DNA of 41,985 nt from Varibaculum cambriense (lineage in GTDB: Bacteria > Actinomycetota > Actinomycetes > Actinomycetales > Actinomycetaceae). Within the stretch, counting starts at the first letter, position 1, and each line of letters begins with the position of its first letter. The position numbers and the translations under genes are program-made. The stretch spans positions 1 to 41,985 of the forward strand of contig NZ_JAKNHJ010000021.1 of the NCBI RefSeq assembly GCF_022133705.1, written 5' to 3'. Positions 8,522 through 16,250 of this stretch are shown here, piece by piece. The notes below the pieces were generated by a model. It saw only the letters and a list, made by a program, of their open reading frames with translations. It was not told the DNA's origin and ran no database searches.

Positions 8522-10225
8522 TTACTCCCCGCTATATATATGTTTTGGCCACGCCATCACTCGGCGTAGATTGCGCACCTGGAAGCGTTCTAACAGTTTT
8601 CCGCCACCGTAGATTCCCCCCACCAGCACCGCAGCGGTAATGAGGGCAGCTATCAAGAGCGAAACCCAAGAGGTATCCAAAAGGACGCAGACCAACACAA
8701 TTAATCCCGAAGGGAGAGCACACAGCAATAACGCCGCCATTGAGGATGCCATGGCAGCCAGCATAGATTTTCCGCTTCCGCCCGAATTATTACGCAGAGC
8801 CGACTGTCCCGGTGCCGGACCGGGGATAGTAACCACCGCAGAAATCAAAGAATTTGCGCCCAAAGCCACTAACAGGTAGCAGCAGGCTAAAATGGCAGAT
8901 TTCATAATTGCGGAGGTGTCCATTTTTAGCGCGAAACCAAAAATCAAAGTAATCGCCACCATCACCGGAAGTTGATAGCTAGCAAGAACCCCAACACGCA
9001 CGGTTCTGTCAGTTTTACCGGCAACCCCGGCAATAATCTGATACCAGTAGGCGGAAGAATCATTGGACCACATATTCAGCAGCGCAGTTGCGGCTGTCAC
9101 CGCTACCAGCAAGATAGTTCCGTTTAACGCCCAAAAAACCATTTCTCCCGAGGGATGGTTTGCCCACAACATAATCCCAAAAATAACTGCCACATACAGT
9201 ATCGAAGATAGGGAAATAATTTGGCGCGGGTCTTTTCGCTGGTAATAACTTATTCTTGCCCAATGAATCTGTCCTACCGGCGACAGGGGTAACACTCGAG
9301 CTAACAGAGGAATCCTCCACTCGTCCTCACTATTTTCGTTAAAGGACGCATCTAAGTTCTTGGCAGCGGATACTTCCGCTAAAACCCGCCCTCGCCCCAT
9401 TAGAGCGTTCGCAAAAACCTTCGGCCACGCCCTCAAGATTAGAACCCCATAAAAGCAGGTAGAGGCGAGGGAGAGTGCCAGCCCCCAATAAAAGTGAGCC
9501 ATCACGAAAGGGGCAAGCAGGAAAGGAGCAAGCGGAGTAAGTGCCAAGAAATACCAAAAAATCTGTGCTGTACTTCCGGTCAGCTTTTGCACCAGCAGCG
9601 GGAAAAACGCGGTTGCGCCACCGCTATCAGCAAACCAATGCGGAATCGTAGTCACCAGCAAGTATCCCAAGGCGATTACCACCATCACCCCAATAGCGGT
9701 AAAAAGCTGGCGAGAGCTAGCGCGCTTCGCAGTTAATCGCGATACCAGCCGAGTTTGCAATATCTGAGTGAACGCTGCAATCAAAAATACCCCTAGCAGC
9801 CCACTTAGAACGGTAAGCACACTCGCACCAAGGCTACCGGCGGCTAGCCACCCCGCCAGCGACACCTCGTAGATAACGAAAACTACGCAAGAGGAAACAC
9901 TGACGATATTAGCCGCGAGCAGCCCGTAAGCGGCGCGCCGGGTCGGACCAATATAGGGGCTTAAAGCCTGGGGAGTCAGGCTTTGCTCACCAGCTACCGA
10001 TGCCGATACCATCATCATCCACACCAGGACGATAAGCAGCGCGTAATAGATTTGAATCGGAGCGGTAAGCCCTGCTTGACCTGCTTGCCAAAACCCGGTT
10101 GCCACCCCAAGTAATATAAATGCCACGTAGATGATAGCTAGGACACCGAGGACTATTCGCCACCACTGTTTAGTGAACTGTTTGGTTTGCAAACGCAGGT
10201 TTAGCCGGATTAACGTCCCAACCAT
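8522..10225 (-). CDS. ABC transporter permease (exporter type)
   Basis: This 567-residue protein has about a dozen hydrophobic segments spread over its length with a hydrophilic stretch near residues 285-330, and no signal peptide. It is the membrane partner of the ATPase encoded just upstream: its start overlaps the ATPase stop by 16 bases (10210-10225), so the two are translated together. The arrangement is that of ABC-2-like export systems, and the substrate is unknown. The product ends at 8522; no clear terminator is visible in the 150 bases before tRNA-Ser. Confidence 0.8.
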   Translation of the reverse strand: MVGTLIRLNLRLQTKQFTKQWWRIVLGVLAIIYVAFILLGVATGFWQAGQAGLTAPIQIYYALLIVLVWMMMVSASVAGEQSLTPQALSPYIGPTRRAAYGLLAANIVSVSSCVVFVIYEVSLAGWLAAGSLGASVLTVLSGLLGVFLIAAFTQILQTRLVSRLTAKRASSRQLFTAIGVMVVIALGYLLVTTIPHWFADSGGATAFFPLLVQKLTGSTAQIFWYFLALTPLAPFLLAPFVMAHFYWGLALSLASTCFYGVLILRAWPKVFANALMGRGRVLAEVSAAKNLDASFNENSEDEWRIPLLARVLPLSPVGQIHWARISYYQRKDPRQIISLSSILYVAVIFGIMLWANHPSGEMVFWALNGTILLVAVTAATALLNMWSNDSSAYWYQIIAGVAGKTDRTVRVGVLASYQLPVMVAITLIFGFALKMDTSAIMKSAILACCYLLVALGANSLISAVVTIPGPAPGQSALRNNSGGSGKSMLAAMASSMAALLLCALPSGLIVLVCVLLDTSWVSLLIAALITAAVLVGGIYGGGKLLERFQVRNLRRVMAWPKHIYSGE

Positions 10226-11052
10226 GACAGGTCTCCTTCGCGTTGCTGATGTCCCCCTACTAGCTGTAGGAAGCGCGAGTTGAGGTCTTGCCCTGCCGCG
10301 ACTTCTTCGGTGGTTCCGGATACCAGAATACGACCCTGATTAATCACTGCCACATGGGTACACAACGATTCCACGGTCGCCATCACGTGGGAAGATAACA
10401 CTACTGTTCCCCCTCGCTTCACATATTCTTTTAACACTTGTTGTAGGGTGTTTGCCGAAACCGGATCGACCGCTTCAAAAGGTTCGTCCAAAACCACTAG
10501 GCGCGGGGAGGTTACCAGCGCTAAAGCTAAACCGATTTTCTTGCGCATACCGGTTGAGTATTCGCTTATCGTTTTCTTTTTATCTAGCGGCAGTTCAAAT
10601 GTTTGCAAAAGTGAACGGGAGCGCTGAATTGCACTCTGTTTATCAAGACCGCGCAGCTGAGCGACAAATGTTAAGTGTTCAATCCCGCTGAGACGGTCAA
10701 ACATATGCATCCCGTCGGGTAATACCCCCAACGCTCCCTTTGCCGCTACCGGTTCGTCCCACATACTGATGCCATTAATGAAAACTGTGCCTCTGTCGGG
10801 TTCTAAAAGACCGGTAGCGATAGACAGAAACGTGGATTTTCCAGCCCCATTAGGACCTACCAGCCCGAAAAATGAGCCAGCCGGTATTTGCAAATAAAGA
10901 TGGTCTAAAGCAAGGTTATTGCCGTAGAGTTTCACCACGTCCTGAGCATCTATCGCATTACCTATCCCCGCGGCTTGAGGTGCGCGCCTCTCCGGTTTTT
11001 CTGGTGAATCCAGCTTAGGTTTGGGGTTAGGTTTGGGGAGTTCATGTTCCAT
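10210..11052 (-). CDS. ABC transporter ATP-binding protein
   Basis: This 280-residue ATPase has all the canonical motifs: Walker A GLVGPNGAGKST (about 74-85), a signature variant YSTGMRKKIGLALAL, Walker B LVVLDEPFEAVDP, and an H-loop SSHVM. The STGM-type signature is common in ABC-2/CcmA-like exporters. A 40-residue Pro/Lys-rich N-terminus precedes the domain. It energises the permease whose gene overlaps its end. The ATG has no Shine-Dalgarno sequence, but TAGTCT lies six bases before it, which suggests a leaderless mRNA. Confidence 0.9.
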   Translation of the reverse strand: MEHELPKPNPKPKLDSPEKPERRAPQAAGIGNAIDAQDVVKLYGNNLALDHLYLQIPAGSFFGLVGPNGAGKSTFLSIATGLLEPDRGTVFINGISMWDEPVAAKGALGVLPDGMHMFDRLSGIEHLTFVAQLRGLDKQSAIQRSRSLLQTFELPLDKKKTISEYSTGMRKKIGLALALVTSPRLVVLDEPFEAVDPVSANTLQQVLKEYVKRGGTVVLSSHVMATVESLCTHVAVINQGRILVSGTTEEVAAGQDLNSRFLQLVGGHQQREGDLSWLGR

Positions 11053-11058
11053 GGGTAA

Positions 11059-11064
11059 AGACTA
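11059..11064 (-). promoter_or_regulatory. Candidate -10 box, leaderless ABC operon
   Basis: TAGTCT, then exactly six bases (TTACCC), then the ATG of the ATPase gene. The same spacing is seen before the helicase-like gene and map. Confidence 0.45.
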
Positions 11065-11107
11065 ACAGCCCCCCCCATTCGCCAACTGTGCGACAGGCGG
11101 ATTCTAG

Positions 11108-11521
11108 GAGGGCAAAGCCGCTGCCGGAGACTCCAAGAAGACCGATAAAAATGTCGACAACAGCAAGCTGGCTATCGGAAAAGCTGTTACTTTAGATAAC
11201 GGTTTACAAATATCGGTTGATTCGAAAGAAGAAAAGACTGATCAGGTTGGCGACAAATATCTGCTTGTTACGGTTACTTACAAAAATACCGGGTCTGAAC
11301 CAGTAGATTACAACCAGTTTGACTGGAAGCAAACGTCTGATTCGGGAAATATGAAAGATCCCGAAATTCCGGTTCTAGACGAAGAACCCCTAGGTGACGG
11401 ATCCTTAAAAGCCGGTGGAACCGTGACCGGGATTGTTCCAGTCAAACCTGACGCTGCCAGCATTTCCTACTTCGGAAACATCATAGATAAAGAAGCCACG
11501 GCTACTTGGCTACTGAAATAG
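11108..11521 (+). pseudogene. 5'-truncated DUF4352-type lipoprotein remnant
   Basis: A frame of 137 codons is open from the TAG at 11105-11107 to the TAG at 11519-11521 but has no ATG, GTG or TTG near its beginning; the first ATG is far inside. The translation has a Lys/Asp-rich linker (GDSKKTDKNVDNSKLAIGKA) followed by a beta-rich domain with YLLVTVTYKNTGSEPVDYNQFDW and ending ATATWLLK. This is the pattern of DUF4352 domains found in secreted actinobacterial and Firmicute lipoproteins. The expected signal peptide and lipobox are missing, so I read it as the C-terminal part of a gene that lost its start. A sequencing frameshift near 11100 is the alternative. Confidence 0.7.
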
Positions 11522-11587
11522 GTTCTTAATTTAAACTACTTTTATCTCTCATTTTTAGCTACGTATTTTCCGGCTAGTTAATTGAGT

Positions 11588-11628
11588 AAAAGTTGTCCCC
11601 GGGCTTTCTAAGCCCGGGGACAACTTTT
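11588..11628. terminator. Bidirectional rho-independent terminator
   Basis: A 19-bp perfect stem (11588-11606 with 11610-11628) with a TCT loop; the arms end in AAAA and TTTT so either strand yields a T-rich tail. It sits between the DUF4352 remnant (+) and the surface-protein gene (-). Confidence 0.9.
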
Positions 11629-11652
11629 AATTACTTAGGGAGGTTTGGCTTC

Positions 11653-14600
11653 CTAGACCTCCTGGGATCGGCGACGGCTGGCGGCGACCAGTCCCACTCC
11701 GGTGACTACCGCTAGCGAGTTCAACGCCAACAGGGAAGTCATAGATACCCCGGTCACTGCCATTTGCTCGCCGGCCGCCGGTTTCCCGGCAGCCGGTTTG
11801 ACGGTGCTAACCTCTTTAACTACGACAGTTTTGATGGTTTTCTTTCCCTTGGGTTTCGCCGGTAGTTTCTCCCCTACTTCGAATTGGAAGCTGGCGCGCT
11901 CACCCCATTCGTTGGTAGCGGTGATGGTGTGTACACCTTGCTCCCGTGGCGCCTGCACGGATACCATAAATTCGCCTTTTCCTACCGCGGGATGTACCCC
12001 CAGGTCAACCACGGTTGAATGCATAATGACGTGGTTCTGACTATTAGGACTAAAACCGGTGAAACGTACCTGGAACTTGGTTCCCGGCAAGAACTTGCTC
12101 TGCCCATTGGCTGATTTGGCTGCCTGCACCTGATGGTATTGTTCGTAGACTGCCTGGGCAGCTGCCAGCTGAGCTTGAGCTTCCCGATTAGCCGCGGTGG
12201 CTTCCTCCAAGATATCTTGCGCAGCTTGAGCCAGTCTCGCTAGTTCATCTGCTGCTTTCTGCGCCTCCTCGGCAGCGGTAGCCGCATCGCGATAAGCAGC
12301 AAAGGAAGCGGGCAATCCCAGGTTGTCTAGGTCGCTGTCCCCAGCGGGCAGGCCATCTTTCAAAGCCTGCTCACCATCAATAGCCGCCAGTTTATCCGCT
12401 AGTGCCTGCTTGGCTTCCGCTTGTTTTTGCAGGTCGTCCGCCACCTTAGTGACGGCTTGCAATTCTTTATTAGCTTTGGCGGCGATAGCTTCGGCCGCTT
12501 GCAGGTCTTGCTCCGCCTTTTGCGCCTTTCCAGCCGCCTGATCGTGAGCTATCTGCTGCTCGACAAGTGGATTTAGCGCCTGTTGCGCGTTTGCACGCTC
12601 GCTTTCAGCCCGGTTGGCAGTCTCTGCAGCTTGCTGATTTTCGGTTGTCGCCTCCTCTAGCGCAGTATCTGCAGCCTCTTTCGCTGCCTGTGCCTGTTGG
12701 AGTGCCTGGGTCGCCGTTTCCAGCTGGGTGGCGGCTGCTTGAGCTTTGGCTTTAGCCTGGGTTAAAGCTGCTTTCGTCTCGGACAACTCTTGCTGGGCAT
12801 TTCCTAACGCCGTGCCTTTAGCCAGCTCTTCTAGTTCTTTTTCCTTCTCTAGTTGCGCTGCCTCTTTGTCTTTAACGTCCTGCTTTGCCGTTTCCAGGGC
12901 TTTCTGCGCAGTAGCTAATTCTGCCTTAGCATTCTCGAGGGCGCTCTTAGCGTCAGTAGCGGCCTGAGTAGCTGTCTGCACCGCCTGCTCTTTTTCCTTA
13001 GCCACACCCTCGGCAGTCTGCTTATTGTTCTGCGCCGCCGCAACCTTTTCTTTTTCGCTTTCTAGAGCCGCAGCGGCGTCAGCTTCTTTGCTTTGGGCAT
13101 CCTTCCAGGCATTATCCTTTTCCTGAGTTTTAGCTTCCGCCTCTGCTACCGCTGCTTCAGCTGTAGTTATATTGTCACCGGCAGTCTTTGCCGCTGCTTG
13201 CAACTTTGCCAGTTTTGCTTTCGCATCCGCTAGCTTCTGCTTTGCGCCCTCGGTAGTCACCGAGTTGTAGTACTCCATAAACCGTTGTTCGTATTCATCA
13301 ACGGTATAGGTTTTTTCTCCCTGCCTGACTCCGCTATAGACTTCGCCCCAAACAGCTCCATATTCAATCCCCTCACCTGCTGCACCCGCAAAACCGGTGG
13401 CAGTAGAGTGACCTACGATATTGAGGTAATGCCCTATATCGAAATATATGCTGGGGTACTTCTGATAAATCTGATACGAGGACATATTCGCCATATCGGG
13501 GTGCTGTTTCAAAGCTTCTTCATAGATGGATTTCTCGGCGTACCACCTGGCCACCGGATCGCTTTTAGCCCACGCTAAGTTTTCTGCCACCCCAAAAGCA
13601 CCAGAGTGCTCAATCTGGTACCTCGACCAGTTAGCTCGCGCTTGAGCAATCGCCATTAAGCGGTCAGTAATCACGTAATCGTCAAGCTTTTCGCCATTGC
13701 GTCCACCTTTGGCGCGATATTGATTAACTACCCGTACCCAGGCGATGGCCTCTTTCATATTGTCTAAATTGGTAGTGTCGTCCGGGGCACCGGGTTTCAA
13801 AGTGCCGTTAACCAAGGTGCCATCGTCAGCGGTAGTGGTTTTATCATTCAAAATCTCAAGAGCATCCGCTGCCCCTACACTTTCAAAGAACCCAAAGCTG
13901 CCCTTCTTGAATTTTTCGGCAGCTTCTTTCACCGCTTTTTCCGCGTTCGCTACTTCGGCTTCGGCTGCTTTTACCGCTGCGTCGGCTTGCTGTTTCTTAG
14001 TCTTCGCTTCTTCGAGATCTTTTTCTGCTTTAGTTTGTGCAGCTTTAGCCTCATCCGCAGCCTTCTTGGCAGCCGCAGTTTCACCCTGGCGGGTCGCAAA
14101 AACCGCCTCAGCTTTACTTTGCTCTGCTTGCGCGGCTTTTACCTGTTTCCCGGCAGCCTGCACTGCCTGGTCTGCCGCAACTTTATCTTTCTGAGCTTGC
14201 TCAACTGCTGCCTGTTTCAATTGCAGCTCGTTTTGCGCAGCCGGGACTGCCTGTTGCGCTTTTTCTAGCTCTATTTGCCGTTGCTCAACATTGTTCTTAG
14301 CTGCCGTCACCTGTGCTTTAGCTGCCTCTACCGCTGCCTGCGCGTCCTTTAAGGCCTGCTCGGCGTCCTCACTCAGCTGTTTAACTTTGGCTTCTAGCTC
14401 GCTAACTTTTTGTTCCTTGGCGCGTACATCAGCTTCGGCATCTTGTTTTGCTTGGGTAGTCTGATTGACCGTTTCCGTGGCGGATTGCAAATTCGTAGCC
14501 GCAGTTTGCGCGCTTGCCTGTGCGTCTTGCAGCGCTTTTTGTGCTGCGGCCGCTTTGGCGTCTGCCTCTTGCTTGGCTTTTTCGGCGGCAGCTACCTTGT

Positions 14601-15141
14601 CTTTGGCTGCCTGCAGCTGTCCAGCATCGGGGGCAGGATTATCCGCGACTGCTTTATCTGCTTCCGCCTTTGCTTGCTCGGCTTTGGTTACGGCTTCACC
14701 CGCAGCTTTTGCGGCGCTCTCGGCAGCCGTTTTCTTCTCATTGGCTTTTTCAAGCAGGCTGGCTGCATCACTTGCCGCTTGCGCGCTCTCTTTCTGCGCT
14801 TTCGCTAGGGCATCGAGGGCGTCTTGCTTCGCCTTTTCGCTGGCCGCAGACTTTTCTCCGGATTGCTCGGCAGCTTCCTGCGCTTTCTTCGCAGCTACTT
14901 GCGCTTTAGTTTCCGCATCCGCGGCCTTATTTGCGCTCTCTTGGGCGCTATTCTTCGCGGCTTCCAGGTTTTTTTCCGATTGAATTTTCGGATTGGTTTG
15001 CTGGTTTTGCTGTTCAGTACCTGTGCGATCAGCGGGCCCGGTAGGCTCGGGAGCGGCTTGCGCGATCCCCGTGGCCGGCAGAGTTCCCGCCAACGCCAAA
15101 GCGAATCCGGTAGCAGTTAGTTTTGCGGCATGCTGCTTCAT
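11653..15141 (-). CDS. Wall-anchored coiled-coil surface protein with central CAP domain
   Basis: This 1162-residue protein begins with a signal peptide (hydrophobic core near 10-30, cleavage after AQA). Residues 33-410 and 630-985 are Ala/Lys/Glu/Gln-rich heptad-like coiled coils. Between them (about 415-630) lies a CAP/SCP-like domain with the signatures EHSGAFGVAENLAW and GHYLNIVGHSTATGF. A beta-sandwich-like domain follows (about 1010-1085), then a Lys/Pro-rich stretch. The C-terminus carries MAVTG, a hydrophobic helix and RRRS, an LAxTG-like sortase signal. The layout resembles SEC10/PgrA-type surface proteins. A role in adhesion or cell contact is inference. The ATG follows AAAGGAG by eleven bases; the terminator at 11588-11628 ends the gene. 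Confidence 0.88.
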   Translation of the reverse strand: MKQHAAKLTATGFALALAGTLPATGIAQAAPEPTGPADRTGTEQQNQQTNPKIQSEKNLEAAKNSAQESANKAADAETKAQVAAKKAQEAAEQSGEKSAASEKAKQDALDALAKAQKESAQAASDAASLLEKANEKKTAAESAAKAAGEAVTKAEQAKAEADKAVADNPAPDAGQLQAAKDKVAAAEKAKQEADAKAAAAQKALQDAQASAQTAATNLQSATETVNQTTQAKQDAEADVRAKEQKVSELEAKVKQLSEDAEQALKDAQAAVEAAKAQVTAAKNNVEQRQIELEKAQQAVPAAQNELQLKQAAVEQAQKDKVAADQAVQAAGKQVKAAQAEQSKAEAVFATRQGETAAAKKAADEAKAAQTKAEKDLEEAKTKKQQADAAVKAAEAEVANAEKAVKEAAEKFKKGSFGFFESVGAADALEILNDKTTTADDGTLVNGTLKPGAPDDTTNLDNMKEAIAWVRVVNQYRAKGGRNGEKLDDYVITDRLMAIAQARANWSRYQIEHSGAFGVAENLAWAKSDPVARWYAEKSIYEEALKQHPDMANMSSYQIYQKYPSIYFDIGHYLNIVGHSTATGFAGAAGEGIEYGAVWGEVYSGVRQGEKTYTVDEYEQRFMEYYNSVTTEGAKQKLADAKAKLAKLQAAAKTAGDNITTAEAAVAEAEAKTQEKDNAWKDAQSKEADAAAALESEKEKVAAAQNNKQTAEGVAKEKEQAVQTATQAATDAKSALENAKAELATAQKALETAKQDVKDKEAAQLEKEKELEELAKGTALGNAQQELSETKAALTQAKAKAQAAATQLETATQALQQAQAAKEAADTALEEATTENQQAAETANRAESERANAQQALNPLVEQQIAHDQAAGKAQKAEQDLQAAEAIAAKANKELQAVTKVADDLQKQAEAKQALADKLAAIDGEQALKDGLPAGDSDLDNLGLPASFAAYRDAATAAEEAQKAADELARLAQAAQDILEEATAANREAQAQLAAAQAVYEQYHQVQAAKSANGQSKFLPGTKFQVRFTGFSPNSQNHVIMHSTVVDLGVHPAVGKGEFMVSVQAPREQGVHTITATNEWGERASFQFEVGEKLPAKPKGKKTIKTVVVKEVSTVKPAAGKPAAGEQMAVTGVSMTSLLALNSLAVVTGVGLVAASRRRSQEV

Positions 15142-15159
15142 TGCTCGTAAATCTCCTTT

Positions 15160-15179
15160 AGGTCACCCCTCAATGACCT
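15160..15179 (-). promoter_or_regulatory. Inverted repeat at the leader of the surface-protein gene
   Basis: AGGTCA and TGACCT face each other across eight bases, about 20 bases before the ATG and beside the AAAGGAG ribosome site. It may be an operator or a translational hairpin; the arms are short. Confidence 0.3.
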
Positions 15180-15365
15180 ATCTCAACCCTCAACTTTGAA
15201 ATTTGGAGTGCCCACTAGCGGTGACCAAACTCACCAGGGCAAACGATTAAAATCTTATCAGACTGAGCAGCATCCCTCAATGGACGTAAGTCTCATGCGC
15301 TATGAGGAAACTACGTTCTATTGCTATTAACCTCGAACACCCCTACGTGCCGCTAAAATAAAAAT

Positions 15366-15389
15366 CCTCAGTGCCGGTAAGCACTGAGG
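15366..15389 (-). terminator. Terminator of tRNA-Asn
   Basis: CCTCAGTGC (15366-15374) pairs with GCACTGAGG (15381-15389); on the minus strand the hairpin follows the tRNA by eight bases and is followed by ATTTTTATTTTA. Confidence 0.85.
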
Positions 15390-15396
15390 TTTTGAG

Positions 15397-15468
15397 CTCC
15401 CCCAACTGGATTCGAACCAGTAACCCTTCGATTAACAGTCGAATGCTCTACCGTTGAGCTATGGGGGA
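15397..15468 (-). tRNA. tRNA-Asn (anticodon GTT)
   Basis: On the minus strand TCCCCCA pairs with TGGGGGA as the acceptor stem, the anticodon stem TTCGA/TCGAA encloses CTGTTAA (anticodon at 15436-15434), and the T arm ACTGG-TTCGAAT-CCAGT is perfect. The discriminator is G; CCA is not encoded. Confidence 0.95.
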
Positions 15469-15507
15469 TCGACTTGAATAAGCCTACCGTGAGAGGGCGA
15501 AAACTTC

Positions 15508-16044
15508 CTAATCTTCCTGCCCCAGAACAATCCCCAATTTTTGTTCCCACTCACTCACTACCGAACGCAAATACTGCTGGTCATCAGGGTTTTTGAAGCT
15601 TGATATCGGCGGATGTAAACGTAAATTGCGGTTATCGTCACGCAAGATCTGTGCGCTAACTCTCTGTCCGGAAGGCAGCTCTAGGGGGGTAATAAACACC
15701 TGCGCCTCACTCAGTGCCTCTCGGATAATGTCCATAAAGTTGTGTTTGGGAGCTTCAATCGGAGTAAGAACCAAATCTTCGCCCTCATGAAAAACGATCC
15801 GCAGCGTGCCAGCTTCACTATCCCAACGGACGTGAGAAACTTCATCCCAGCCAAAACGTGACTTTACCTGCCCGGATTCCACTTCGGTTAATGCCTGCAT
15901 AGTCACAACCAGGAAACGATCCTCCGCTACCTCCAGGAATTCAAAAACTCTATCCGAGGAGGTGAGGACGGCTTTTACTGCGTCCGGAAGCTTACGCCCC
16001 TGCAACTTTCGCAAAATGTTGGTCACGTTCTCCACCCTAAACAA
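15508..16044 (-). CDS. Hypothetical protein, PH-like fold possible
   Basis: This 178-residue soluble protein has no signal peptide. Residues about 25-95 alternate short beta-like stretches (RVFEFLEVAEDRFLVVTMQA, RFGWDEVSHVRWD, GTLRIVFHEGEDLVL) in the way of bacterial PH-like domains, followed by helical regions; the last third is mixed. I do not recognise a named family. The frame opens with TTG at 16044; GTG codons at residues 4 and 7 are alternatives, the latter after GGTGGAG or seven bases after TAGGGT. It lies between tRNA-Asn and the divergent tRNA-Met with no operon partner. Confidence 0.7.
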   Translation of the reverse strand: MFRVENVTNILRKLQGRKLPDAVKAVLTSSDRVFEFLEVAEDRFLVVTMQALTEVESGQVKSRFGWDEVSHVRWDSEAGTLRIVFHEGEDLVLTPIEAPKHNFMDIIREALSEAQVFITPLELPSGQRVSAQILRDDNRNLRLHPPISSFKNPDDQQYLRSVVSEWEQKLGIVLGQED

Positions 16045-16082
16045 AATTCATTATTCTGCCCACCATCCGGTAGGCTAGATTC

Positions 16083-16157
16083 GCCCCGTTAGCTCAGTTG
16101 GTTAGTAGCAGCGAACTCATAATTCGTGGGTCGCGGGTTCAAGTCCCGCACGGGGCA
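16083..16157 (+). tRNA. tRNA-Met (anticodon CAT; elongator, or Ile2)
   Basis: GCCCCGT (16083-16089) pairs with ACGGGGC (16150-16156). The anticodon stem GCGAA/TTCGT encloses CTCATAA with CAT at 16118-16120, and the T arm is GCGGG-TTCAAGT-CCCGC. The anticodon stem lacks the three G-C pairs of initiators, so it is an elongator Met or a lysidine-modified Ile2; sequence alone does not settle which. The fourth D-stem pair is a C-T mismatch next to a ten-base D loop. CCA is not encoded. Confidence 0.9.
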
Positions 16158-16202
16158 CCCCTGTGTTCCCTGTTTCCAACGTCCTCGGCCTCTATATTTA
16201 GC

Positions 16203-16234
16203 GGTGATGAGGGCGCGTTTGCACCCTCATCACC
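16203..16234 (-). terminator. Hairpin after pheT
   Basis: GGTGATGAGGG pairs perfectly with CCCTCATCACC. It lies about 16 bases after the pheT stop on the minus strand; the sequence beyond is only A/T-rich, without a strong T run, so this is a probable rather than certain terminator. Confidence 0.55.
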
Positions 16235-16250
16235 ACCAACGAGTATCCCC

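Noticed and set aside
13745-14983. Long plus-strand ORFs rich in Ala, Ser and Cys opposite the surface protein
   Set aside because: Antisense reading of Ala/Lys/Glu-rich coiled-coil codons leaves frames open by composition alone.
11653-15141. CRISPR-like or tandem DNA repeats in the surface protein gene
   Set aside because: The repetition is heptad-like in protein; the DNA units differ and there is no regular spacer pattern.
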